A stretch of DNA of 64,000 bases from the NCBI GenBank assembly GCA_963668605.1, contig OY764903.1, positions 5,642,001-5,706,000 on the forward strand, written 5' to 3'. Positions 25,556 to 35,078 of the stretch are shown in pieces. Under the pieces are notes generated by a model. It saw only the letters and a list, made by a program, of their open reading frames with translations, had not been told where the DNA came from and made no database searches. This DNA is from G963668605 sp963668605 (GTDB lineage: Bacteria; Acidobacteriota; Terriglobia; Bryobacterales; Bryobacteraceae). Within the stretch, counting starts at the first letter, position 1. Every line of letters starts with the position of its first letter. Both the position numbers and the translations under genes were made by a program.

Positions 25556-26227
25556 TTACGCAGCGGCTTTCAATTCCACCTTGGGATGAGAGAAGTGGAA
25601 CTTGCGGATGAGGAGTGTGGCGATGGCCTGTTTCACCGCATATTCCCGCCCCTGCAATTCCAGGATTTGTTGCTTGCTGAGTTGGATGCAGATGCCGCCC
25701 TTGATGGCGATGGGAGGCGCAACCTGCTTCCGGTGCTTGGGCTCAAACTTATCCCGATGCGCCTTGATCACCCGCCACTGGCACTTGGGCGTGATGATTT
25801 TCAGCGCCTTGGCCTTTTCAAATGATGCAGCTGCCATTTGAGAAATCTCGTACAGCGTATTCCAGGAGTGAGGAAGGATGGAGCGGTTAGCTGGATCGGT
25901 GATGCGGCTGCAGGAGGCCAACCGCATGAACTTGCGCAAAACAGAATAGGTGAACGGGAGATCCTTTCTAGTGAGGCGGATGTATTCCTGTTTGTCCAGC
26001 GTTTTTTCAGCATCGAGCAGCAACGTGCCGATACCGATGATGCCATCCAGCGATTTATTCCACCGAGCGTTGATTTCGGTAACGTAGTACGAGCGCTGTT
26101 GCTTTTGCTGCGCAACGTGGGTTGCGGACTTTTCAGCAAGAGCGGCTGAGGTGCGCTGTGTGTTGGCCTTAGCGACTGCGAGAGGCGACGAAGGCCGTGA
26201 CTTTGCCAAAAGAACTAATTTCTTCAT
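25556..26227 (-). CDS. Hypothetical protein with DUF3102-like segment
   Basis: From the ATG at 26227 (MKKLVLL) the product is 223 residues. The centre reads INARWNKSLDGIIGIGTLLLDAE, then DLPFTYSVLRKFMRLA and LPHSWNTLYEISQMA, recalling plasmid and phage proteins of DUF3102 type, which have an LPxSWxTLYEL motif. The C-terminal part is basic. It probably belongs to the element's replication or regulation module, but this is not certain. Confidence 0.6.
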   Translation of the reverse strand: MKKLVLLAKSRPSSPLAVAKANTQRTSAALAEKSATHVAQQKQQRSYYVTEINARWNKSLDGIIGIGTLLLDAEKTLDKQEYIRLTRKDLPFTYSVLRKFMRLASCSRITDPANRSILPHSWNTLYEISQMAAASFEKAKALKIITPKCQWRVIKAHRDKFEPKHRKQVAPPIAIKGGICIQLSKQQILELQGREYAVKQAIATLLIRKFHFSHPKVELKAAA

Positions 26228-26283
26228 GACTCCAGTTTGACGGTTTCTACATTTCATGCCCTTTTAATTCATTCCCAGTCATT

Positions 26284-26964
26284 TCACGGTCTCCGTGTGG
26301 AGGTTCTGACTGCCTTTCGGATCGTTGGCGTCGTGTTCTCCCATAGGAGGTCATCGGGGTCGCAGCCGATCACGCTGGCGACTGCGATGCGTATGTCACG
26401 CCCCACGTCGCCTCGGTTCCTGTAGATACGAGTTATGCTCGATGCGCTGACATGGGAGCCTGAACGTGCATTACGCTCAACGGACGCTTTCTTAGCGAGT
26501 TGAAACGGTTTCAGAACCTCGTATTGAGAATTCAAATACCAATCAATCCACTCGGCTGGTGTTCTCTTCCCGGTCACGTTTTGCGGCGATGGTGCCGACT
26601 TCGGAACTGGGTTCGGCAACGTAGCGTTCCGCTCTTTGTCAGCTTCCTCCTCCCCCTCCCAGAACTCCGTGGCTTCCGCCATCAGGCTGAGAAACTGATC
26701 ACGGTATGCGGCTTCCACGTAGTAGGTGTCGTATGGATCTCCCATCGGCACAATTGCAGGAGAGGTTGGCGCTGGTGGTGCAGGTATCCAATGAGCTTCC
26801 ACCGCTGCCGTGAACACCAGACCGGGAATGACGTCATGGAGAAGCTTGGCATTCAACTCAATGCCTTGGTCGTCCAGTGCCATCGCAATGGCGTAGTATA
26901 CGGCGGAAAGGCTCTCGCTCAGGGTGGCTTTTCTGATTGGATCGTCAGGTTTCACAGCCACCAC
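26284..26964 (-). CDS. Hypothetical protein with C-terminal HTH-like region
   Basis: The product is 226 residues. The N-terminal part is helical, the centre acidic (EFWEGEEEADKE) and proline-rich. The last 60 residues (SHVSASSITRIYRNRGDVG, then IAVASVIGCDPDDLLW) resemble a lambda-repressor-like DNA-binding domain. It lies on the same strand as the gene at 25556-26227, 56 bases away, so they may be cotranscribed. Palindrome copy 5 sits just before its start. Confidence 0.6.
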   Translation of the reverse strand: MVAVKPDDPIRKATLSESLSAVYYAIAMALDDQGIELNAKLLHDVIPGLVFTAAVEAHWIPAPPAPTSPAIVPMGDPYDTYYVEAAYRDQFLSLMAEATEFWEGEEEADKERNATLPNPVPKSAPSPQNVTGKRTPAEWIDWYLNSQYEVLKPFQLAKKASVERNARSGSHVSASSITRIYRNRGDVGRDIRIAVASVIGCDPDDLLWENTTPTIRKAVRTSTRRP

Positions 26965-26974
26965 AATAACAAGT

Positions 26975-26988
26975 TGGCGTATACGCCA
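26975..26988. repeat. Palindrome TGGCGTATACGCCA, copy 5
   Basis: Perfect copy 11 bases upstream of the start of the gene ending at 26284. Confidence 0.85.
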
Positions 26989-27139
26989 ATCCCGCCGCTC
27001 AGGTGCCGCCGATGCGTACTGCGCCTGGGCGAGGGTTCACCACCAAGGGACGTTCGACGAGAAAAGGGGCAAGGACTGGCCGCTTGGATTTCAATGGAGT
27101 CCCTGCCCCTGAATGAACGAGGAACGCTGGAGCCGACCG

Positions 27140-27502
27140 CTACTCGTGATATTCGACCGTGACGGTGAATGGCAAGCCGATGGACGGATCGCCATTGGCA
27201 ACGCCCGTCCATTGCATCAGAGCCGTCCAGGTGGCGTCGGAGAGCAGTTCCCGCATGGCGGCGTCATCGTCAAAATCGGTTCCCGTCACGGGAAGGAGAA
27301 AGACGTCAACGGGGAAGACGGGCGTCGACGCTGGAAAGCAGTCAGGTTCCAGATCCTGGCGATATGCCGCAACGATGCCGACGACGTCGGTCAGGTTCCA
27401 TTTCACGCCATCAGCGTCGACGGCGGCATCGTATTTCACGCAGACCTCGCCCTCGGCGGCGTCGGGGAACACGTCTCGTAAGGTGATAATGAATGTGGTC
27501 AT
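27140..27502 (-). CDS. Small hypothetical protein next to resolvase
   Basis: From the ATG at 27502 (MTTFIITLRDVFPD) the product is 120 residues, acidic, no recognised family. It follows the serine recombinase gene by eight bases on the same strand and is probably cotranscribed with it. Confidence 0.55.
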   Translation of the reverse strand: MTTFIITLRDVFPDAAEGEVCVKYDAAVDADGVKWNLTDVVGIVAAYRQDLEPDCFPASTPVFPVDVFLLPVTGTDFDDDAAMRELLSDATWTALMQWTGVANGDPSIGLPFTVTVEYHE

Positions 27503-27510
27503 GATGGATC

Positions 27511-28110
27511 TCAGGCGACCTGGGCAAGGGTGCGGACGACGGTTGGAACGCTGACGCTGTGTGCTTTGGCGATTTGCCGAAGGCTTGCGCCAGATTGCCG
27601 CATCGAACATATTCCGTCCCGATCAATTTGGAGGGGAGGCCGACCTAGCCTTTGTCCCCTACTCTTTGCGTAGGCAATCCCACACCGCACCCTAGCGGCA
27701 ATACGCTGGCTCTCCATCATGGCGACCTGCGAGATCAGCGCCACAATGGGTGCGCCGAATTCACCGAGGGTATCGATGTAAGACTCCTGCATCGATCTGA
27801 ATTTCACGTTGTACGTCGAAAGCTGGTGCAGGGTCTGCAGGGTCCTTAGCGCACCTTCTCGGCTGAGCCTATCTAACGACCAGAACAACAGTACGTCGTA
27901 GCGGCCACGTTTTGCATCTTCCATCGCCTTGAGGAATTGCGGACGGTCGGCTCGGCGACCGCTGCGCTCATCAAGGTACTCGCCGACAATTTCCCAACCC
28001 TGCTCCTTGGCGTACTTCCTCAAGGCCATCAGTTGGTTCTGGCAATCCTGGCGTCCATCGGAAGTAGATATTCGGCAGTACAAACTTACTCGTGTCATAG
28101 GGTGTGTCAC
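27511..28110 (-). CDS. Serine recombinase (resolvase/invertase family)
   Basis: The 199-residue product has an N-terminal resolvase catalytic domain with nucleophile S15 in LYCRIST, plus GEYLDERSGRRADRPQF, LLFWSLDRLSREG and the long E-helix, and a C-terminal HTH (GASLRQIAKAHSVSVPTVVR). Length is typical of small resolvases and invertases rather than of large serine integrases. It likely resolves dimers or inverts DNA in the element. TGTCACA-like repeats upstream of its start (28100-28150) could be binding sites. Confidence 0.9.
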   Translation of the reverse strand: MTHPMTRVSLYCRISTSDGRQDCQNQLMALRKYAKEQGWEIVGEYLDERSGRRADRPQFLKAMEDAKRGRYDVLLFWSLDRLSREGALRTLQTLHQLSTYNVKFRSMQESYIDTLGEFGAPIVALISQVAMMESQRIAARVRCGIAYAKSRGQRLGRPPLQIDRDGICSMRQSGASLRQIAKAHSVSVPTVVRTLAQVA

Positions 28111-28309
28111 AGATTACCGTGATGTCACAGAAACATCAAGAGATGTGACGCTCTTTCTGAGGGCAGATCGGCAACTTTCGTCTGCGTCGTTTCAATGACA
28201 TGCGGCGGTCGCAAAATCGAGGGTTGTGTGACGCCGGGAATTAGCCGAGTGTGGCGACCAGCGAGCACCGTTCGGCTGTGGCTGCCGGGAACGTGGGACA
28301 CCGCCCAGG

Positions 28310-29173
28310 TCAACGAATGCGGCCAAGCAGGGAGTGCTGGTCGTGAACGACCTTCAGGTCGGCGGTGACCAAATGTTCGTAAACCAGCGTCGTCTCTATG
28401 CAGGAATGGCCCAGGATACGCCGCAGGTAGGCAATGGAGCCGCCCGACCGCAGGTAGTGCGTTGCGAACGTATGGCGCAACTGGTGGAAGCCAACGGTGA
28501 CGCCGCACTTCTTGCCCATCGCCCGTAGATCCCGCTGGGCGTTGCTAATGCCGAGCAGGGAGCCGTTGCCCGTTTGGAACAGGTAGCCGTCGTGTTCCCG
28601 CACCCAGCGGAACAGCCGCTTCAGCAGGAATACCGACATCGGCACCAGCCGTTCCTTCCTGCCCTTGCCCATGACCTTGATCATCAGGTTGTCGAAATCG
28701 ACGTCGTCCTTGCGCAGGTGAATGATCTCGCTGAGCCTGAGACCGCAGTCCAGCGCAATCAGCGCCATGATGTGGACTCGGCAATGGTTCCGTCCAGTCG
28801 GCTTATGGTTCTTGATCTTCTCGACGTCGGGCAGCGCCAGGATCTTCTTCGCTTGCTGGCGCTCCTTCAACGTCGGGATTTTCAGCCGCTTGGGAATATG
28901 CTCCTCCAACGCCAGCCAACCGAAGAACGCATTCACGCATCGGGCATAGCTGTTGACGGTGATCTCACTGACGGCAGGGCGCTCCGTGCGGAAGGCGATA
29001 ATCACCCGTGGAATGGCCGCAGCGATTTCAGCGGCGGTACGGCATTCGGCGAACCTGGAGCCGAGCAGTTTCCAACTGACCTCGTACCACTCGATGGTTT
29101 GAGGCGTGACGTTTTTCAAATACTTGCGTTCTTGTACGAACAGTTTGAATAGGGCGGAAAGTTCAAGATCCAA
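28310..29173 (-). CDS. Tyrosine recombinase (integrase) next to tRNA-Gly
   Basis: The product is 287 residues, the XerC/D size class. Catalytic residues are all present: R146 in GLRLSE, K170 in GKGRKER, H230-x-x-R233 in HQLRH, H256 in LGH and Y265 in LVYEH. The start lies 126 bases from the tRNA-Gly gene, the usual place for an integrase that uses a tRNA as attachment site, so it is the best candidate for inserting the 14.6-29.3 kb element. Whether it also acts on the GGAGTC-flanked cassettes to the left is unknown. Confidence 0.92.
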   Translation of the reverse strand: MDLELSALFKLFVQERKYLKNVTPQTIEWYEVSWKLLGSRFAECRTAAEIAAAIPRVIIAFRTERPAVSEITVNSYARCVNAFFGWLALEEHIPKRLKIPTLKERQQAKKILALPDVEKIKNHKPTGRNHCRVHIMALIALDCGLRLSEIIHLRKDDVDFDNLMIKVMGKGRKERLVPMSVFLLKRLFRWVREHDGYLFQTGNGSLLGISNAQRDLRAMGKKCGVTVGFHQLRHTFATHYLRSGGSIAYLRRILGHSCIETTLVYEHLVTADLKVVHDQHSLLGRIR

Positions 29174-29298
29174 CGGCGGCTCCTTCGCCTATCAGGAGCC
29201 AAAGGCTGGCAAGACTGGCTAGACTGGCATTCTTACGGGGCGCTACGGGCGCTCACCCCGCACCAGATCTATCTGTAACTGTATGACACCAAAAGAGA

Positions 29299-29373
<75 letters not shown>

Positions 29374-29482
29374 TCAGGGGAACGCTCTACCTTCCTCGAT
29401 TCTACAGGATTTCCGGTTTCCAGGTCCAGCCTTTCATGGGAAAGCATTACTGCGGCAACCGGGCCGTGCGATACTCAAGGTG

Positions 29483-29845
29483 GCGTCCGCGAGACGGGCA
29501 GCCGCCCGGCGTGTCCGGGAGGAAAGTCCGGTCTCCATAGGGCAGCGTGCCGGCTAACGGCCGGGGGGGTTCTCTCAAAGGGGGCTTCACGGAAAGTGCC
29601 ACAGAAAATATACCGCCCCGCAAGGGGTAAGGGTGAAATGGTGCGGTAAGAGCGCACCGCGGCGGGAGTAATTCCGCTGGCAGGGTAAACCCCACGCGGA
29701 GCAAGACCAAATAGGGGAGGAGGAGCGGCCCGCTCCGTTTCACTTCCGGGTAGGTCGCTTGAGCCCGTCAGTAATGGCGGGTCTAGACGAATGGCTGCCA
29801 CCCCGCAAGGGGAACAGAAACCGGCTTACATGTTTCGCGGACGCT
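29483..29845 (+). ncRNA. rnpB: RNase P RNA, class A
   Basis: The universally conserved core elements are present in order: GAGGAAAGTCCGG (P4 5' strand), GGGTGAAATGGTGCGG, AAGAGCGCACCG, AGACGAATGGCTGCC and ACAGAAACCGGCTTA (P4 3' strand). The ends are set by the P1 helix, GCGTCCGCGA at 29483 pairing with TCGCGGACGC at 29835. It is the catalytic RNA that matures tRNA 5' ends, located next to the tRNA-Gly gene. Confidence 0.95.
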
Positions 29846-29958
29846 AACTGAGTTCCAACGATGGCAGTCAGGCAATCTTCGCCCACTGTGCTACCCCGGG
29901 CGTGGCATGATGAAGGTAAGATGACGACACCACGCGATGCGATTGCGGAGACACAGGC

Positions 29959-31167
29959 TTGAAAAGACTGCTCATTTTCCTTGCCTTCGCCGCTGGCGCG
30001 GGTCTGGCCGTCTGGCTCTACCTCTTTAAGACGACTCTACCAAGCCTCGCCTTCGCCGGGACCGTGCGAGAGACGCTCGTGGATACCCTGGTGACGAACG
30101 GCAAGGCGGAGCCGGCCGAGTGGGTTGCCGTCCGCTCGGAACGCGACGGAGCCGTGCTGCGGGTCGCCGTGCAAAAAGGGCAGCAGGTTGCAAAAGACGC
30201 CGTGCTCGTGGAGTTCGACTCGAGCGCCGCACGAGCCGAGGCCGCCGCGGCACAGGCGCGCATCGAACAAGTTCGCGCCGAATTGGCGGTCATCGACGCA
30301 GGCGGACGGCGAGCTGAGTTGTCCGCTATCGATGGATCGCTCCACAAGGCAAAGCTCGAACTGCAAACCGCACAGCGCGAGGCGGAGGCGTTGAAACGCC
30401 TGGTGGAGAAGAAGGCTGCGACTCCCTACGAACTCACCTTGACGCGCGACCGCGTGTCTCAGGCAGAACTCGAGATTCGTTCGCTGGAGCAGCGCCGCGG
30501 CACGCTCGTCGCAAGCGGCGACCGCGCCGTTGCGCAGGCCCGTTTGCACGACGCTGAACTGGCCGCCGAAGCCGCGAAGTATCTGATTGCACAAAGCGTG
30601 ATTCGTGCACCGCTGTCGGGGACGGTCTATAGTCTGGATGCCCGCAGTGGAGCGTTTCTCAGCCCTGGCGATGTCGTCGCCCACATCGGAAAACTGGACC
30701 GCATGAAGGTTCTGGTCTACGTGGACGAACCCGAACTCGGCCGCGTGCGCGCCGGCATGCCCGTCGTGATTACATGGGACGCGCGGCCCGGAAAGCAATG
30801 GACCGGCTCGCTCGAAAAGGTTCCGACAGAAGTCGCGGCGCTGGGCACGCGGCAAGTGGGCGAAGTGGTCTGCCTGGTCGACAACCCGGGCCAGGAACTG
30901 CTGCCCGGCACGAACATCAACGCGTCGATTCGCTCGCAGGTCGTCGAAAATGCACTGACCATCCCCAAGGAGACACTGCGCCGCGAGAACGGCCAGCCGG
31001 GTGTCCTGCTCCTGGAGAGCGACCATGTGGTCTGGCGCCCAGTGAAGTTGGGTGCATCGAGCATTACTCGCATCCAGGTGACCGAAGGCTTGCGGGAAGG
31101 CGACCGCGTCGCGCTGCCTACAGAGAGGCCGCTCAAGAGCGGCGACAAGGTGCAAGCCGCCAAGTGA
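29959..31167 (+). CDS. HlyD/AcrA-type efflux membrane fusion protein
   Basis: The 402-residue product starts at a TTG with GGAG eight bases before it. An N-terminal membrane anchor (LLIFLAFAAGAGLAVWLYLF) is followed by a split biotinyl-lipoyl-like domain (DGAVLRVAVQKGQQV and, at about 210, VIRAPLSGTVYSL). Between them are long helical hairpins, and a beta-barrel domain and C-terminal membrane-proximal domain follow. It is the periplasmic adaptor of an ABC- or RND-type transporter; the pump itself is not in the window. It converges with argJ, with only four bases between stops. Confidence 0.88.
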   Translation: MKRLLIFLAFAAGAGLAVWLYLFKTTLPSLAFAGTVRETLVDTLVTNGKAEPAEWVAVRSERDGAVLRVAVQKGQQVAKDAVLVEFDSSAARAEAAAAQARIEQVRAELAVIDAGGRRAELSAIDGSLHKAKLELQTAQREAEALKRLVEKKAATPYELTLTRDRVSQAELEIRSLEQRRGTLVASGDRAVAQARLHDAELAAEAAKYLIAQSVIRAPLSGTVYSLDARSGAFLSPGDVVAHIGKLDRMKVLVYVDEPELGRVRAGMPVVITWDARPGKQWTGSLEKVPTEVAALGTRQVGEVVCLVDNPGQELLPGTNINASIRSQVVENALTIPKETLRRENGQPGVLLLESDHVVWRPVKLGASSITRIQVTEGLREGDRVALPTERPLKSGDKVQAAK

Positions 31168-31171
31168 TCCG

Positions 31172-32350
31172 CTAGGTTCGGTAGCTCGCGTTGATGTCGA
31201 TGTACTCCTTGGTCAGGTCGCAAGTCCAGAACCGTGTCTGGCCTTCTCCCTTACCGCGGATCACAAATTGAATTGAGCACTCGCGCAGGTCGAGCGCTTT
31301 CTTCAACTCCTCCTCGGAAAATTCGGCTGCGAGCCCGCGCTTGCAGACCAGCATTTTCTGCATGTAGATATCGACGGAGGCTGGATCGAAGACGACGCCG
31401 CTGTTGCCGGCGGCGCACAGGATGCGGCCCCAGTTGGGATCGGAACCCGCGATTGCGGTTTTCACCAGCGGAGAGTTGGCGATGTGCCGCGCGATCCGCG
31501 CTGCCTCGGCTTCGTCGCGCGCTCCGAGCACTTCGATGGTGACCAGTTTCTTTGCGCCCTCGCCGTCGCGTGCGATCTGAATTGCAAGATCCTGCATCAC
31601 ACGCATCACGGCCTCAGCAAAAATCGCCTGGTCGGCAGGCTTGATTCGTACGCCCGAAGCGCCGTTGGCGAGCAGCAGCATCGTGTCGTTCGTCGACGTA
31701 TCGCCATCCACGCTCAGACGGTTGTAGCTTTGCTCCACGGCGGTGCGCAAAGTCTTGCGAAGTACGGGCACGCCGGCGGCGGCGTCGGTCATCACGAAAC
31801 CGAGCGTGGTCGCCATCAGCGGCTGGATCATGCCGGAGCCCTTTGTCATGCCGGCGATGCGCACCGTGCCGTTCTGCAGGGCGACCTCGGCCGAAGCGAC
31901 CTTGCGCGCCGTGTCGGTCGTCATGATCGCCTCGGCCGCGTCGAGAAATTTCCCGGCGGAGAGTTGCCCGGCGAGCGCTGGCAGCGCATTGACGATCAGC
32001 GCCGCATCGAGTTCCACGCCGATCACGCCTGTCGAGGCGGGCAGGATGCGGTCCACCTTGACCTTGAGCGTCTTTGCGGCGGCGCGGCAGCATTCGAGTG
32101 CGACGCGGTCGCCGCTGCGCGTGGCGCAGTTCGCATTGCCGGCGTTCACCATCACGGCCGAAACCAGACCGCCGGAAGAGGTCAGATGTTTGCGCGACAA
32201 TCGCACGGGGGAGGCCTGCACGCGGTTCTGCGTGAATACTGCCGCGGCCGTGGCGGGCGAATCCGAAACTATAAGCGCAAGGTCGTTTCTGGCAGCCTTG
32301 CGGATACCGGCGTACAGCGCCGCGTATCGATAACCGAGTGGCAGTGTCAC
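31172..32350 (-). CDS. argJ: Glutamate N-acetyltransferase / amino-acid acetyltransferase
   Basis: The 392-residue ArgJ-family Ntn-type enzyme transfers acetyl groups between acetylornithine and glutamate in arginine synthesis. The self-cleavage motif is in KGSGMIQPLMATTLGF, with Thr181 as the probable nucleophile after cleavage; VMVNAGNAN and the STNDT segment are also typical. It overlaps fmt by four bases (ATGA), placing an arginine gene in a minus-strand run aroC-def-fmt-argJ. Confidence 0.95.
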   Translation of the reverse strand: MTLPLGYRYAALYAGIRKAARNDLALIVSDSPATAAAVFTQNRVQASPVRLSRKHLTSSGGLVSAVMVNAGNANCATRSGDRVALECCRAAAKTLKVKVDRILPASTGVIGVELDAALIVNALPALAGQLSAGKFLDAAEAIMTTDTARKVASAEVALQNGTVRIAGMTKGSGMIQPLMATTLGFVMTDAAAGVPVLRKTLRTAVEQSYNRLSVDGDTSTNDTMLLLANGASGVRIKPADQAIFAEAVMRVMQDLAIQIARDGEGAKKLVTIEVLGARDEAEAARIARHIANSPLVKTAIAGSDPNWGRILCAAGNSGVVFDPASVDIYMQKMLVCKRGLAAEFSEEELKKALDLRECSIQFVIRGKGEGQTRFWTCDLTKEYIDINASYRT

Positions 32351-33288
32351 TTCGCGTGCTCCTCCAAACTCTCATTGTGCGCTACGCGCTGGCCGTTGAG
32401 AAACGCATCGGCCGCAACCCGCTTGCGCCCTTCCAGTTGCAGTTCGATGAGTTCCAACGCTGTACCGCCGCCGCACGCGGCCAGCAGCCGATGCTTGCGC
32501 GGATGCAGCGTGCCGGGTTCGCCCAGTTCCGTTTCCATGGCGGGCTGCGCTCTCCAGACATTCAGCAACTGCCCGCGGAAATGCGTATAGGCGCCGGGCC
32601 AGGGCAGGAAGCCGCGCGCACGATTGGCGATTGTCGCCGCGGGTTGGGTCCAGCGAATCAACCCATCTTCTTTCTTGAGAATCGGTGCGAGCGTAGCTTG
32701 TGCGCCATCCTGTTTGCGTGGCGTGAGCGTGCACGCGTCCACTTCGCGCAGCGTCCGCACCAGCAAATCCGCACCCATCGCCGCGAGCCGTGGACCGAGT
32801 TCGAGCGCGGTCTCGCCGGGCAGGATCTCTGTCTCTTCCATCAACAGGATGTCGCCGGTGTCGAGCCCCGCATCAATCTGCATCGTCGTCACGCCGGTGC
32901 GAATCTCTCCGTTGGCGATGGCCCACTGTATCGGCGCGGCGCCGCGATATTTCGGCAGCAGCGAGGCATGCACATTGATGATGCCATGGCGCGGCAGATC
33001 GATAATCGACTGCGGAATGATCTGCCCGTATCCCACGATCACCATCACATCGGCCTTCAGACTGGCGAGCAGTTCCACCGCTTCCGGACGGCGCACGCGC
33101 TCCGGTTGGTGCACAGGGATGTTCAGGCGCAGGGCCGCTTCCTTAACCGGGGAGAATCCGGTCTGCTGGCCGCGTCCACGCGGACGATCGGGCTGTGTGA
33201 AGACAGCGGCGACTTCGTGCCCCGTCTCCACGATGCGTTCCAGCGTGGGGACGGCGAAGTGCGGCGTGCCTAGGTAGACGATTCGCAC
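32347..33288 (-). CDS. fmt: Methionyl-tRNA formyltransferase
   Basis: The product is 313 residues, the normal length. The formyltransferase domain begins MRIVYLGTPHFAVPTL and contains the NVHASLLPKYRGAAPIQWAI region with catalytic Asn and His, and LDTGDIL. A C-terminal OB-fold follows. It formylates initiator Met-tRNA. It starts right after def, whose product removes the formyl group, the common bacterial pairing. Confidence 0.97.
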   Translation of the reverse strand: MRIVYLGTPHFAVPTLERIVETGHEVAAVFTQPDRPRGRGQQTGFSPVKEAALRLNIPVHQPERVRRPEAVELLASLKADVMVIVGYGQIIPQSIIDLPRHGIINVHASLLPKYRGAAPIQWAIANGEIRTGVTTMQIDAGLDTGDILLMEETEILPGETALELGPRLAAMGADLLVRTLREVDACTLTPRKQDGAQATLAPILKKEDGLIRWTQPAATIANRARGFLPWPGAYTHFRGQLLNVWRAQPAMETELGEPGTLHPRKHRLLAACGGGTALELIELQLEGRKRVAADAFLNGQRVAHNESLEEHAK

Positions 33289-33804
33289 TCAGTCCCACTC
33301 GCCGGCTTTTTGCAGCTTCCGGACTTTGCGGCGGATCAGGTCGCGTTTCAACATGCTGACATGTGTGATGTAGAGTTTGCCATTGAGGTGATCCGTTTCA
33401 TGCAAAAACGCGCGCGCCAGCAGATCCTCGGCGCTTTTCTCGTACCACTCACCTTTGGCGTTCTGGGCCTTGATGGTGACGAACTTCGGGCGCGTGACTT
33501 GCTCGCGAAAACCGGGCACGCTCAAGCAGCCTTCCTCGCTAGTGTAGGAACCCTTCGTCGAGATAATCTCCGGATTGATCAGGACGAGTTTCTGGTCGGG
33601 ATCTTCGCCGTTGGAGGCGTCGATGACGGCGATGCGTTTCGAGATGCCGATCTGCGGCGCGGCCAGGCCGACGCCCTTGGCGGCATACATCGATTCAAAC
33701 ATGTCGTCCAACAGCTTATTCAACTCCGGGGTATCGAAAGCGGTGACCCGCTCCGCCGGCGTCTCCAAAACCGGGTTGCCGTATTTCACGATCGGATAGA
33801 CCAT
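33289..33804 (-). CDS. def: Peptide deformylase
   Basis: From the ATG at 33804 the product is 171 residues, typical for this enzyme; the ORF is open further upstream but into aroC. The three metal-site motifs are present: GVGLAAPQIG, EEGCLSVPG and HETDHLNG. It removes the N-formyl group from nascent proteins. The ATG overlaps the aroC stop (TGATG), indicating translational coupling. Confidence 0.96.
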   Translation of the reverse strand: MVYPIVKYGNPVLETPAERVTAFDTPELNKLLDDMFESMYAAKGVGLAAPQIGISKRIAVIDASNGEDPDQKLVLINPEIISTKGSYTSEEGCLSVPGFREQVTRPKFVTIKAQNAKGEWYEKSAEDLLARAFLHETDHLNGKLYITHVSMLKRDLIRRKVRKLQKAGEWD

Positions 33805-34976
33805 CAGAATTCCCTCACCTGCTCCATGTAACCGTCGAAATTCCGTTTCATTTCGCGTAGCGAATCGCCGCCGAACTTCTCGATCAGCGCCGAGGCCAGC
33901 ACAATCGCCACCATCGCCTCTCCAATCACCCCCGCGGCCGGCGCAACACACACGTCGCTGCGTTCATACGCGGCCAGCGCGGCTTCCCGCGTCACGATGT
34001 CGACCGATTCCAGCGGGCGCCGCAGCGTCGAGATCGGTTTGAGAAAACCGCGCACCAGAATGTCCTGGCCGTTGGTGATGCCGCCTTCTAAACCGCCCGC
34101 TCGATTGGCGCCGCGTGTGAAGCGGCTCGCTTCGTGGTTGTAGTGGATGGTGTCCTGCACCAAGGAACCGAACGCTTCGGCGCCCTCCCGTGCGAAGCCG
34201 ACCTCAACGCCCTTCACGGCCTGCATCGAGACGATCGCCTGCGCGAGTCGCCCATCGAGCCGCGTGTCCCAGGCGATGTGCGAACCCAACCCCGGAGGGA
34301 TGTTGTGCGCGACCACTTCGAAGACGCCGCCGATCGTGTCGCCCGTGCGGTAGGCTTCGTCGACCACGCCCTTCATGCGCTGCTCCACTTCCTCATCCAC
34401 GCAACCCAGCAGCACCTCCGGCTTGCCGCGCAGCGCGACCAACTCCTCCCACGCGACCGGCCGATCCAGCCGGACGGAGCCGACCGCGATCACATGGCTC
34501 AAGATATCAATGCCGAATTGCTTCAGCAGCGCTTTGGCCATGGCCCCGGCGGCAACGCGCATTGTGGTTTCACGCGCGCTGGCCCGCTCCAGGATGTAGC
34601 GCGCGTCGTGAAAGTCGTATTTTAGGCAGCCCGCGAGATCGGCATGGCCGGGCCGCGGACGCGTGACAGGCTTCGTTTTGGCGGCGCTGTCTTCGGCTCG
34701 CTCCACGGGAAGAATCTCCGTCCAGTTCTTCCAATCCGCGTTTCGTACGATCAGCGCAACGGGCGAGCCGATTGTGATTGAGTGCCGCACCCCGGCGACG
34801 ATCTCCACGGTGTCGGTCTCGATTTTCATGCGGCCACCACGGCCGTAGCCTTGCTGGCGCCGCCAGAGTTCCTGATTGACGGCATCGAGAGACACCGGAA
34901 CTCCGGCCGGCAAACCGGTCAGTGTCGCGACGAGACATTCGCCATGCGACTCGCCTGCAGTTTCAAAGCGAAGCAT
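33804..34976 (-). CDS. aroC: Chorismate synthase
   Basis: The product is 390 residues. The N-terminus LRFETAGESHGECLVATLTG carries the first signature, and RRQQGYGRGGRMKIE, RPGHADLAGCLKY and ASARETTMRVAAGA follow. It converts EPSP to chorismate with reduced FMN in the shikimate pathway. It is the first gene of the aroC-def-fmt-argJ run. Confidence 0.97.
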   Translation of the reverse strand: MLRFETAGESHGECLVATLTGLPAGVPVSLDAVNQELWRRQQGYGRGGRMKIETDTVEIVAGVRHSITIGSPVALIVRNADWKNWTEILPVERAEDSAAKTKPVTRPRPGHADLAGCLKYDFHDARYILERASARETTMRVAAGAMAKALLKQFGIDILSHVIAVGSVRLDRPVAWEELVALRGKPEVLLGCVDEEVEQRMKGVVDEAYRTGDTIGGVFEVVAHNIPPGLGSHIAWDTRLDGRLAQAIVSMQAVKGVEVGFAREGAEAFGSLVQDTIHYNHEASRFTRGANRAGGLEGGITNGQDILVRGFLKPISTLRRPLESVDIVTREAALAAYERSDVCVAPAAGVIGEAMVAIVLASALIEKFGGDSLREMKRNFDGYMEQVREF

Positions 34977-35078
34977 TCATGTTCTTTCGGGAAGCGCCGA
35001 GCGTTCTTACCTCATGGTATCGAACTGGGTCTGCTACGCTCAACCCGGAATCCGTCACTATGGCAGAGTAAGAAGGTT

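Noticed and set aside
30037..31155. Long minus-strand ORF opposite the efflux adaptor gene
   Set aside because: Shadow of the GC-rich coding strand; sequence shows no domain.
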